NCBI GenBank assembly: GCA_964017235.1
Contig: OZ024927.1
Span: 21,533,160-21,597,159 of the forward strand
Direction of reading: 5' to 3'
Origin: Sabellastarte sp. h YS-2021
Taxonomy: Eukaryota; Annelida; Polychaeta; Sabellida; Sabellidae
Length of the DNA: 64,000 nt
In this document: in pieces, positions 56,253 through 64,000 of the stretch
How the letters are laid out: every line of letters begins with the position of its first letter
Position numbering within the stretch: the stretch's first letter is position 1
Made by a program: the position numbers and the translations under genes
Notes under the pieces: model-generated
The model's input: the letters and a program-made list of their open reading frames with translations, nothing else
Database searches by the model: none
Told to the model about the DNA's origin: nothing

Positions 56253-57269
56253 ATGCCTCCAAAGGAATTGTTATGCAAGAAATGTGGTAATATGCATAAA
56301 AGACCGATTAATAGCAAGTGCCAATTCACTGACTCTCAGACTGAAGTATTGGACAGTCATAATGATCAGTTAGCTACATCTAGTGGGGTGACTAGTCAGT
56401 CAGCCGATAATGAACTCAATATGCAAATTTTGGCAGAGTTGAAGAATTTAGGTGGTAGAATGACGGCCATGGAGCATCGCATGGCAGAAACAGATCAGCT
56501 GGAGGTCACCCAAAGGTCAAAGTCAACCAGAGAGGCCAGCATAGCTCCAACAGTGTCCAGTACAGCCCAGTTGGAACAGACGGTGGTGCCTTCAATACCA
56601 GCATTACAGGGAGCTGCACACATACAGGCAGAGGTCGACAGGCGAATCAGGCACCTCACAGAACTAAACGAATCAGGCAAGTTAAAATCTCAGCGTGGGG
56701 GTCATGATACTGTATTTGTAAAAAAGCAAGTCCCATGGCCACAGAACTTTGTTTTAGGGGGAAGCAATAAAAGTAGGGTATCTTATGACAGTCTTAGCTG
56801 GTGCCAGTGGGTATCAGGATTTGCAATGATTGCTAAGGAAGAACAAAACATTGAAACCAAAAATGCCATGTTAGATTATCTTACTGAATTGATGGATGAC
56901 GCTAATGACTTTAGTTGGCAGTCTGCAAAGGCGGCTCACGCGGTGCTCCTATGTAGAATGGAGGAAGGCAAAATTGAATGGTCTGAGACCAGTAAGATTG
57001 ATAGGGTTAGGCGTGCGCATGCCCAGAGACTCCCCTCTCAAAGTTTAGCCACAGGTAACAAGACAAAATTTGATATAAAGCCCTCTTCTGACACCAAATC
57101 AGCTGTTTGTCGGTTTTTCCAAAGGGGTATGTGTCAAAAAGATAGGGACCATGAAACAGGGGGTACCTTCTATAGGCACATTTGTGCCACCTGCTACACA
57201 ATGGGTAAGGAGCACAGGCATATGGCCAAAGATTGCAGAGTGTCAGCAAGATCAACAAAAAACGAGTAA
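56253..57269 (+). CDS. Ngaro-2 Gag-like protein
   Basis: 338 residues; ATG at 56253 with A at -3. The N-terminal Cys/His motif C8-x2-C11-x3-H15-x7-C23 (CKKCGNMHKRPINSKC) is followed by a Ser/Thr-rich linker and a probable short coiled coil (NMQILAELKNLGGRMTAMEH). The conserved central domain has RVSYDSLSWCQWVSGF, DFSWQSAKAAHAVLLCRM and SKIDRVRRAHAQR. The C-terminal cluster C286...C294...H300...H309..C311..C314...C328 ends in STKNE-TAA. It probably packages the element RNA. The last 37 bases overlap the pol open frame. Compared with Ngaro-1 the acidic N-terminus is replaced by the zinc motif. The frame is intact. Confidence 0.88.
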   Translation: MPPKELLCKKCGNMHKRPINSKCQFTDSQTEVLDSHNDQLATSSGVTSQSADNELNMQILAELKNLGGRMTAMEHRMAETDQLEVTQRSKSTREASIAPTVSSTAQLEQTVVPSIPALQGAAHIQAEVDRRIRHLTELNESGKLKSQRGGHDTVFVKKQVPWPQNFVLGGSNKSRVSYDSLSWCQWVSGFAMIAKEEQNIETKNAMLDYLTELMDDANDFSWQSAKAAHAVLLCRMEEGKIEWSETSKIDRVRRAHAQRLPSQSLATGNKTKFDIKPSSDTKSAVCRFFQRGMCQKDRDHETGGTFYRHICATCYTMGKEHRHMAKDCRVSARSTKNE

Positions 57270-58816
57270 AGCACTGCCACAGGGCAGTGCTTAAAGTTGA
57301 TAACTCAGTTTTAGTAAAAAATGGTGTAAATACTCATAAAACAAGAACTGTGTATAGTAACAATAGCAACAATGGCTGTAGTCATAATTGGAAAGCAGAC
57401 TGGGCTAGAATTCTAGGCAAAACTTATGCCCAAGTGGTCAAGTTTGGAATGAAACAAGAGCACACAGTTCAAAATCAGAACTCCAGTGATCATACAGCCC
57501 GTCAAAGGGTCGAAAAGTCTCAAACAAATGTCAAAAAATGTCAAATCAGTACTTCCCCAGTCTGCTCGCCAAATATGAAGCGTTTGCATAATGTCAATAA
57601 AATCATGTGTCAGGATAACAATGTACGTCGAGAAAAAATTGGTCAAGTGCACTTGGGCTTTCAGTGTAAAACCAAAAATAGGTTTGCACTTCTCGCCCCC
57701 TCGACTGAAACACAAGGTGACAACAATACAGATTGTCCAAGTGTCAAAAATTATCACACTTCAGGGACTGGGTGTCAAGGTAATGACACTCAATCTGTTG
57801 GGGCGTCAAAGGGTATTGAAAAAATAACCAAGCGTCGCCCTAATTCAAACAACCATAAAGGTGACAAAAACAAAAGTAATAATATGGAAACAGAGAATCC
57901 AAAAACCCCAAAAATGTGCTCCAATGATTTGGGGACAGATGACAAATATAGACTGGCTTTACAAATACGAAATAAAAACAAAGAAAGAATGAGGCAGGCC
58001 AACACTGATCCCACATTCAGAAATTGGAGTAAGCAAAATGAAGATAAATTTGGTTTCATACCTTTAGGCCCCCTAGTGATTCCAAAGTCGGATAAAAGAC
58101 GGAGCCTGGGTTCGGATCCGATCAAGCTATATAATGCAACTAGAAGTCAGACTGATTCCAATTTTCTAACGTCTCAAATACAAGTCCCATCACAATTAAA
58201 CCCAGACGTGTGGCAAAATTTACTCAAGGGCTATTGGGACGAACAACTACCTTTTCTGATACGTTATGGGTTTCCCCTTGACTTTAATAGAAACTCTAAA
58301 TTGGGAACAAGTGCAAAAAATCATTTGTCAGCACTAGCCTTTCCTCAGGATCTAAAAGCATACTTACAAGAAGAAATTCAGTTTGGGGCTATATGTGGCC
58401 CATTTAGGGAACCTCCCTTGGACAACCTTCACATTTCCCCGTTCATGACCAGGGAGAAACCGGGGGCACCCCACAGACGGGTGATAATTGATCTCAGCTT
58501 TCCCTCAGGGGAGGCAGTAAATTCAAACATTAGTAAAGAATCATATCTAGGGACTGACTTCATACTAACCTTACCCTCTATAGACACAATCACCAACAAG
58601 GTCAGAAAATTCGGCAAAGGTTCCCTGTTATACAAAATTGACATTAGTAGAGCTTTCAGACATGTTAAAATTGACCCTAGAGATTACTTCCTGTTGGGTT
58701 TAAGGCACCAGGATTACTATCTGGACACTTGCCTGCCGTTCGGATTCAGGCACGGATCCGGAATTTTTCAGCGCTTAAGCGATGCCATACGCTTCATAAA
58801 AGTCACAAGGTTATGA
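57233..58816 (+). CDS. Ngaro-2 pol, reverse transcriptase part
   Basis: The frame is -1 relative to gag and would be entered at CGA (57263) after slippage. The first 300 residues or so are basic, Asn/Lys-rich and without a known domain. The reverse transcriptase follows: HISPFMTREKPGAPHRRVII, YKIDISRAFRHVKIDPRD, LPFGFRHGSGIFQRLSDAIR. The frame then stops (TGA at 58814) just before the catalytic box. The YIDD motif and everything after it continue in another frame from 58800, so the enzyme is interrupted between the palm's two conserved halves. One extra base or two lost bases in ATAAAAG (58796-58802) explain it. The in-frame start at 57233 is TTG, and no ATG precedes the domain sensibly. Confidence 0.86.
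   Translation: MQSVSKINKKRVKHCHRAVLKVDNSVLVKNGVNTHKTRTVYSNNSNNGCSHNWKADWARILGKTYAQVVKFGMKQEHTVQNQNSSDHTARQRVEKSQTNVKKCQISTSPVCSPNMKRLHNVNKIMCQDNNVRREKIGQVHLGFQCKTKNRFALLAPSTETQGDNNTDCPSVKNYHTSGTGCQGNDTQSVGASKGIEKITKRRPNSNNHKGDKNKSNNMETENPKTPKMCSNDLGTDDKYRLALQIRNKNKERMRQANTDPTFRNWSKQNEDKFGFIPLGPLVIPKSDKRRSLGSDPIKLYNATRSQTDSNFLTSQIQVPSQLNPDVWQNLLKGYWDEQLPFLIRYGFPLDFNRNSKLGTSAKNHLSALAFPQDLKAYLQEEIQFGAICGPFREPPLDNLHISPFMTREKPGAPHRRVIIDLSFPSGEAVNSNISKESYLGTDFILTLPSIDTITNKVRKFGKGSLLYKIDISRAFRHVKIDPRDYFLLGLRHQDYYLDTCLPFGFRHGSGIFQRLSDAIRFIKVTRL
57257..57292 (+). promoter_or_regulatory. Candidate -1 ribosomal frameshift site (Ngaro-2)
   Basis: The last gag codons read acA AAA AAC GAG TAA; the slippery heptamer A AAA AAC is 57257-57263 in the zero frame. 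Five bases later a perfect 10-bp stem forms: AAGCACTGCC (57269-57278), loop ACAG, GGCAGTGCTT (57283-57292). Heptamer, 5-9 base spacer and stable hairpin are the three parts of a classical -1 signal. Pol lies in the -1 frame. Confidence 0.85.
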
Positions 58817-59747
58817 CATCATCAATTATATTGATGACGTCATTGGATTTGGAACCATAAGCACTGCTAAACCATCTTTTGAAGCATTAAAATCCTTACT
58901 TCACAAACTAGGCCTAGATATAAGTTTCAAGAAACTGGTGACTCCCACTACCAAGGTCACCTGCTTAGGAGTAGAAGTAGATACCGTTGACTTTACTGTA
59001 TCTATTCCAGATCAAATATTGACTGAAATAATTCAAATTTGCAACAATTGGACTGAGAAATCCCAATGCACCAAGAAAGGGTTACAATCGTTATTAGGTG
59101 CACTACTATACGTATCTAAATGTGTAAAAAGTGCTAGATTCTTTCTGAATCGAATGCTAGATACACTCAGAAGCCACTTTAGCAAGGAAAAAATTTTATT
59201 AGACATAAATTTCCATAGAGACCTGAACTGGTTCAAAAAATTTCTGACCAAATTTAATGGCAAGGCATTTTTTGTCCATCGCCCTATACAGGCTACCATA
59301 GAACTGGATGCATGTTTGAAGGGACTGGGTGCGGTTTATGTAGGCCAAGTATATGCCATACCAATACCACAGTATTGCCAAAATTTTTCAATAGTACACT
59401 TGGAAATGTTAAACATTTTGGTGGCAGTACGGGTGTGGAAACAATATTGGAAAAATAAACGGGTATTACTGAAATGCGACAATCAGGCTGTGGTTACAGT
59501 CCTAAATTCGGGCAAAACACAGGATCTGACCTTAGCAGCAATTGCGAGAAATATCATGATGGATATAGCTCAACATGACATTGATTTGCAGGTTATACAT
59601 ATTTTAGGAGTTGATAATAAGGTTGCTGACTTATTATCCAGGTGGTATATTACCAATGACCCTTATAAAATTTTGAAAAAATTGTTGCCCAACCCTAGGT
59701 GGTTACACCTCCCTCAAGATATAGCTAACATTGACTGGTCTGTATAA
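58800..59747 (+). CDS. Ngaro-2 pol, YIDD and RNase H part (shifted frame)
   Basis: An open frame of 316 codons beginning right after a TAA at 58797. It contains the catalytic YIDD at 58827-58838 (NYIDDVIGFG), VTCLGVEVD, SLLGALLYVSKCVKSARFFL, then the DIRS-type RNase H residues: Asp in IELDACLKGLGA, Glu in VHLEMLN, Asp in KCDNQAVV and the final ADLLSRW. It is the rest of the polymerase cut off by the frame break and would not be translated on its own; the first ATG (58938) lies after YIDD. It ends at TAA 59745-59747, overlapping the recombinase frame by 13 bases. Confidence 0.85.
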   Translation, partial: KSQGYDIINYIDDVIGFGTISTAKPSFEALKSLLHKLGLDISFKKLVTPTTKVTCLGVEVDTVDFTVSIPDQILTEIIQICNNWTEKSQCTKKGLQSLLGALLYVSKCVKSARFFLNRMLDTLRSHFSKEKILLDINFHRDLNWFKKFLTKFNGKAFFVHRPIQATIELDACLKGLGAVYVGQVYAIPIPQYCQNFSIVHLEMLNILVAVRVWKQYWKNKRVLLKCDNQAVVTVLNSGKTQDLTLAAIARNIMMDIAQHDIDLQVIHILGVDNKVADLLSRWYITNDPYKILKKLLPNPRWLHLPQDIANIDWSV

Positions 59748-60697
59748 CAGGTTTACACACAACGGCTGCACAGCTGGCTTCCAGAGCGTCACAAAGAGTA
59801 CAACAGGCGTTCAGACCAGCCACCTTGGCTTCATACAACAGAAAATTCAGACTGTTTCTTGCATATTGTTGTTTCATACAGATACAGCTGCACCAACTGT
59901 CTCCAGTTATTCTCCTCTCATTCTTGGAATTTTTGACTGAAAATGGGGTCTCAAATTCGGCCATTGCAAATCACATCTCAGCCGTGAAAACTAGTCTAAA
60001 TGTGTATGGCATCTCCACATTAGCATTCTATGATAGCAGGATCAAATTGTTTCAAAGATCTCTGGCCTTGAACAATAAATTTACAGTAAAAATTAAAAAA
60101 ATCATAGATGTAAACCTACTCAATAAAATCGTGGACATATGTGATACAATGTGGATGGGGCAAATCTTCAAAGCACTATATTTAATTGCCTTCTTTTCCT
60201 TTTTACGTATCTCTAACCTAGTACCACACAAAATTTCTGCCTTTTCCCCTCTTGAACAGCTTACTAGGGGTGACGTCTTCTTTGCCCCACCAGGATTGCA
60301 TATAATAGTAAAGTGGAGCAAGACAATGCAGACTAGAGATTCTATAAAGATTTTGAAGCTCCCATCCTTAAATGCTTCACCACTGTGTCCAGTAAGAGCT
60401 TTAAAAAATTTGTTACTACTTACCCCAGGCCACCAGGATTCCCCTCTCTTCCAGATAAAAAATGATAAAGCCCAATGGCTTCCCTTAACTGATACTAAAG
60501 CAAGACGTAACTTCTCACAAATCTTATTAAGACTAGGTTTGCAAGAATCTTCTATGTCCCTTCACACCTTCAGGCGTTCAGGTGCCACCCTAGCTTTTAA
60601 CTCAAACGTGTCAATTCAAAATATTCAGAGCCATGGCACCTGGACGTCTGACTGTGTCTGGAGATATATCATACAAGATCATCAGGCCTCCCAATAG
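59735..60697 (+). CDS. Ngaro-2 tyrosine recombinase
   Basis: Integrase of the element. The frame opens at 59735 after TGA and runs to the stop at 60697; homology with Ngaro-1 starts at AAQLASRASQRVQQAFRPAT, before the first alternative start (TTG 59825). Numbering from 59825: Arg128 in FFSFLRISNLVPH, Lys164 in IVKWSK, His247-x-x-Arg250 in LHTFRRSGAT, His270 in SHGTW, and nucleophile Tyr281 in VWRYI. All catalytic positions are present. There is no ATG before the conserved part, so it depends on a fused, reinitiated or spliced message. The frame is -1 relative to the preceding RNase H, which it overlaps by 13 bases. It ends about 60 bp before B1. Confidence 0.93.
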   Translation: MVCITGLHTTAAQLASRASQRVQQAFRPATLASYNRKFRLFLAYCCFIQIQLHQLSPVILLSFLEFLTENGVSNSAIANHISAVKTSLNVYGISTLAFYDSRIKLFQRSLALNNKFTVKIKKIIDVNLLNKIVDICDTMWMGQIFKALYLIAFFSFLRISNLVPHKISAFSPLEQLTRGDVFFAPPGLHIIVKWSKTMQTRDSIKILKLPSLNASPLCPVRALKNLLLLTPGHQDSPLFQIKNDKAQWLPLTDTKARRNFSQILLRLGLQESSMSLHTFRRSGATLAFNSNVSIQNIQSHGTWTSDCVWRYIIQDHQASQ

Positions 60698-60756
60698 GTG
60701 GCTGATGTGTTCCAATCTTTGCTTTCCCTCCCTTCTACTACCTCCTAGTTGGGCAT

Positions 60757-61166
60757 TGGTGGAGGTTGGCATCTACCTCGATTATATATATATATACATA
60801 TACTGTAAATAGTAGTCTTTAGTAAACTTTAGATTAGGGTCACCTTATTTTCATCATAAGTAAGTGCTAAGTTTAAAATGTAACTCTTAAGGCCACCTTA
60901 TTTTAAGCTGTCAGCTTAAACTCAGTTTATGCTCATTATGTAATGATTTGATCTTGATAAGATTCTGACAGCAACTTATAAAGTACTTTGAGGTGGCAGT
61001 AAACTCACTTTCTTCTAAAAACTTTAAGGTGACCCTAAAGTAGAAAGATGCCTGTAGCATTGTAAATAAACATAGAAAGTAGAAAATTAAAATATATATA
61101 TCCCACTGTGTTGTGTTAATTACAAAAACTATCCACTGTCATAGTCACACGGGTAGGGGCACTGTG
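60757..61166 (+). repeat. Ngaro-2 split direct repeat B1
   Basis: 410 bp, starts TGGTGGAGGTTGGCATC and ends GTAGGGGCACTGTG. Contains GTAAATAAACATAG, a possible AATAAA poly(A) signal. Phrases AGGGTCACCTTATTTT and AAGGTGACCCTAAAG form an internal inverted pair. Confidence 0.92.
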
Positions 61167-61358
61167 GGGAGGTGAAGCAACAGGCGCCACCTTATTCAGT
61201 GCACCCCAGTGTAGGTTTTTCTTGTTTTTCTTGTTATATAATGATCTCGATAGGGTACCAATGCATTGCTAATTCATTTTCCCGCGAAATGCTACAATTT
61301 GCCATTCAACACTGTAAGTTAGTTGGGGCAAGACGTGTTTTATATAAGAAAGATTTTA
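61167..61358 (+). repeat. Ngaro-2 split direct repeat A2
   Basis: 192 bp copy of A1, directly joined to B1 with no spacer. Confidence 0.92.
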
Positions 61359-62112
61359 CCCTCCCCCCACCCTGGTTCACCTTTCATTTCACCTGGAGCA
61401 GTAGGAGGTTGCCCTTCTGTGAACCTAACTTAACACCTTCTTTGGCGCAGGGGAGGGGGTGAGCTCCATGTATGTGCTCCTAGCTTGTTACCAATGGGGT
61501 TCACAGCACTGGCGCTTGTTAGCTAGCAGGGGGGCTCCCTCCTTGGCTCCTTCAAATTCTGTCCCTAGGGACTCTTCACTTTTGTTTCATATCATCACTT
61601 CCAGGGTCTTAAATTGTAATCACAATCGCTGTATACTTGAATCATAACAAGGAAACCACAAGTGTACTTGCCACATAAGATTCTTGTATTGTATGTATGT
61701 ATTACATGTATGGCTATCAAAGCATGCTGGTGTGTAGGTTGATTATATCATTGTATGCAAGTGCTAACAAGTATTTGTAGTTTCAGATCTATTGAATCGG
61801 GATTGGCCTCAGGATGGCTGCATAAAACACTCATGGCAACAGTTACAGCCCATGCAAGTGAAGCCAGCAGCAAATCAAGCCCAGAACATAACATATCTTA
61901 TATTCGATTTTACATATTTTATTGTATATAAGGGCTAGTCAAACCTCGAAAACATGTTCACACTGTCATTGTTAGAATAAGTGCCGAATTATCGGCAACC
62001 TAAGGCATAGGGTAGGCATGGACTGACCGCATGGACTCTAGTCATCATGTTTTATTTTATATTTTAAATTTTAAGTTTTAGTTAGGAACATGTTTTCAAC
62101 ATTCTTGTAAAG
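61359..62112 (+). other. Ngaro-2 non-coding segment between A2 and B2
   Basis: 754 bp without a recognisable gene. It begins with a C-rich patch (ccctccccccaccctgg). Shorter than the equivalent 1.4 kb in Ngaro-1 and without its tandem motifs. Confidence 0.6.
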
Positions 62113-62520
62113 TGGTGGAGGTTGGCATCTACCTCGATTATATATATATACATATACTGTAAATAGTAGTCTTTAGTAAACTTTAGATTAGGGTCACCTT
62201 ATTTTCATCATAAGTAAGTGCTAAGTTTAAAATGTAACTCTTAAGGCCACCTTATTTTAAGCTGTCAGCTTAAACTCAGTTTATGCTCATTATGTAATGA
62301 TTTGATCTTGATAAGATTCTGACAGCAACTTATAAAGTACTTTGAGGTGGCAGTAAACTCACTTTCTTCTAAAAACTTTAAGGTGACCCTAAAGTAGAAA
62401 GATGCCTGTAGCATTGTAAATAAACATAGAAAGTAGAAAATTAAAATATATATATCCCACTGTGTTGTGTTAATTACAAAAACTATCCACTGTCATAGTC
62501 ACACGGGTAGGGGCACTGTG
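62113..62520 (+). repeat. Ngaro-2 split direct repeat B2 (element end)
   Basis: 408 bp copy of B1; ends at GCACTGTG, after which host TIR-element DNA (aatcatttaacc) resumes. Confidence 0.92.
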
Positions 62521-63245
62521 AATCATTTAACCTGTTAGTCAAAGACATACAGTATTGTCTATGCCCCTCTCTCTCTCTGTTGTGGATAAATGTAGATTGC
62601 AATTAGTAAGTTTTAAGACATGAAATAACAGAAATGGCAGTTATAATATGAAAGTGTGGCAAGTATTGATAGGTTTAGTGTTTGTTCTATTCCTTATAAT
62701 TTACTTTGCTACATTGACTCAAACTGTAAAAAGTAATGATATTTAGTATAGAACTTAAGTGGAATAGAAATACCAGCAGCTTCAAGCAAAATATATTACT
62801 ATTAAAAATACTTTAAATTACCTTTAAATTAAAGGGCAAAACAGCAAATACATTCAATTTATACTTAAATAAAAACCAATCATTACTGTAGTATAAATTA
62901 TTTTGTATACCATACAAAAATATTACAAAAGACTAAAAAATCAGAAAATCATATTAGTCTATACAAAACCTAAACTATTTAAAACAAATGATATATTTTC
63001 ACATATCATTTCCCAAATTTCCTGAAGTTAATCAGTTAAGACTTTAAATAAAAAAGAAAACAATCAGAATTACTGTAAATGACACACAAAATCATTTTAA
63101 AACTAAAAAGGTTTGTTGTAAAATCTCATTAGTTTATACAAAACTTTAACTGAAATGCACAACAATTGACTAATGCACAATAAAAGTAATTTCACAAATT
63201 CTCTAAAAACCATTCAGTGAATTTGTGAAAAAATTTACTTAAGTT
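62521..63245. other. Interior of the host TIR element, right
   Basis: AT-rich, no gene. Contains a short CT run at about 62567-62579 and several attagtttatacaaaac-like phrases (62953, 63130). Confidence 0.55.
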
Positions 63246-63356
63246 CTAGGGATTTCACGAATTCCCTAAAGATTTTAGGGAATTCGCGAATTCCCTGGCC
63301 CATTTAGAGATTTCGCGAATTCCCTAAAAATGTTCAGGGACTTCGCGAATTCCCTG
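63246..63356. repeat. Subterminal palindrome array, right
   Basis: Four copies of the AGGG(A/T)(A/T)TTCGCGAATTCCCT type at about 63247, 63277, 63306 and 63336, with a spacing of about 30 bp; one is a perfect palindrome. They mirror the left array, as expected for long TIRs. Confidence 0.75.
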
Positions 63357-63382
63357 ATTACACAAATTCACTGTAACATATA

Positions 63383-63440
63383 TATATAGAGAGAGACATA
63401 CAGTTGTACTCTGTTGAGACCAGCACAACAATACTTCCAG
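63383..63440. repeat. 55-bp minisatellite, right part
   Basis: AGAGACATACAGTTGTACTC and agcacaacaatac continue the array of 54730-55012 across the TIR element. Confidence 0.65.
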
Positions 63441-64000
63441 TTTATCAAGAATTCCACATAACAGGTAGTATGTCACTGGAAAAGACGGTCTCGAAGGACA
63501 TGATATGTGTTGCTGTTTAATACGCAATTCTATTTAGCAGAGCTCTACTTTAAGGAATGTGACTGTAAATATATCTTAACAACTCAGTCTTATTAGTTTA
63601 CTGAAAGTGAAACTCCCTTAAGGCCAGTAATGATAAAACAAATTTGATAATAATTTGGAACTGCTTTGACACATGCTGTCTGGTAATGCAAAAGAAAAAC
63701 TTTTATATGATCAGTTTAAATTATCAGCATAGACAATAGAATGATTCTATTAAAATTACAATAACCTTCTTATTTATGATCTCAATTTAAAAAATCCTCT
63801 AAATTCAATAGTATTTAAGTTACACATAATTTAATAAAAAGCAAATGTCAAATTAGCTATTACACAATTAGCAATGGACCTAGATTTGTAAAAGGCAGCA
63901 AAAATATGAAGGACATGACAAACTAAACAAAAAATTATACAAACAACATTATTCAAACTCACAGCCTTTTAGAGAAAACTATGTGACACATGCATAGTCA
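63441..64000. other. AT-rich non-coding stretch
   Basis: Nothing recognisable to the end of the window. Confidence 0.5.

Larger units (their letters stand above)
55619..62520 (+). mobile_element. Ngaro-2: tyrosine-recombinase retrotransposon
   Basis: 6902 bp in the order A1 (55619-55810), gag, pol, tyrosine recombinase, B1 (60757-61166), A2 (61167-61358), a 754-bp spacer, B2 (62113-62520). A1 and A2 look identical (192 bp); B1 (410) and B2 (408) differ by one TA dinucleotide. This is the same architecture as Ngaro-1, but the nucleotide sequences and repeats are unrelated by eye and the proteins only moderately similar, so they are different families of one clade. There is no methyltransferase domain. 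Flanks show no target duplication (left aattgagattg, right aatcatttaacc), as expected for this integrase type. The pol frame is broken once at about 58799. Confidence 0.92.
55019..63375. mobile_element. TIR element hosting Ngaro-2, inserted in a minisatellite
   Basis: The left end CAGTGAATTTGTGTAATCAG (55021 onward) and the right end, its exact inverse (to 63373), are flanked by TA (55019-55020 and 63374-63375). TIR similarity extends for about 130 bp with some mismatches. Without Ngaro-2 (55619-62520) the element is about 1.45 kb and AT-rich with no transposase frame, so it is non-autonomous; the TA duplication suggests a Tc1/mariner-type mobiliser. Beyond the TA, both flanks read symmetrically (atatatgt and acatatat), so the target was itself palindromic or the TIR extends further. 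Confidence 0.75.

Noticed and set aside
59650-59760. Methyltransferase domain after RNase H (DIRS or PAT type)
   Set aside because: RNase H ends with ADLLSRW and the recombinase frame follows almost at once; there is no room for the domain. The same holds for Ngaro-1.

Overview
This window looks like repeat-rich intergenic or intronic DNA from an invertebrate animal, most likely a mollusc or another lophotrochozoan. It is AT-rich, holds one recognisable host exon, and otherwise carries tRNA-derived SINEs, 3' fragments of non-LTR retrotransposons, several MITE families, minisatellites, a Penelope-like remnant and two large tyrosine-recombinase (Ngaro-type) retrotransposons. The taxon is inferred from repeat style only; no species was identified.

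Layout. 1-2.9 kb: two close TGACGTCA palindromes, then a minus-strand exon (2151-2848) of an unrecognised host protein. 3-38 kb: a mosaic of MITEs (families called here C, D, H and a hAT-like one), SINEs (E, F, G), LINE 3' ends and tandem repeats. Two loci stand out: a three-level nest at 30752-32161 (Penelope-like element in MITE H in hAT-like MITE, each with its own target-site signature), and a 72-bp minisatellite of about 25 units (33846-35670) that grew from the end of a MITE D copy. 38.9-47.9 kb: a minus-strand Ngaro-type element (39698-47855, here Ngaro-1) inserted in a G-rich terminal-inverted-repeat (TIR) element. 48-55 kb: LINE fragments, including a 5'-truncated L1/Tx1-type insertion with a 12-bp target-site duplication (49435-50714), and a 55-bp minisatellite. 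55.0-63.4 kb: a plus-strand Ngaro-type element (55619-62520, here Ngaro-2) inside another TIR element, itself inserted in that minisatellite.

Both Ngaro-type elements have split direct repeats in the order A1 - genes - B1 A2 - B2, and encode a zinc-finger Gag-like protein, a reverse transcriptase (YIDD box) with DIRS-type RNase H, and a tyrosine recombinase (R...HxxR...Y). No methyltransferase domain is visible. Their repeat pairs are nearly identical within each element, so both look young, yet each pol frame carries one apparent frameshift, at different places. In both, gag ends in the same slippery context, A AAA AAC GAG TAA, with pol in the -1 frame; Ngaro-2 has a perfect 10-bp hairpin five bases downstream. 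This is a strong candidate for programmed -1 ribosomal frameshifting and is the main finding. Neither recombinase frame has an ATG before its conserved region, so how it is expressed is a second open question.
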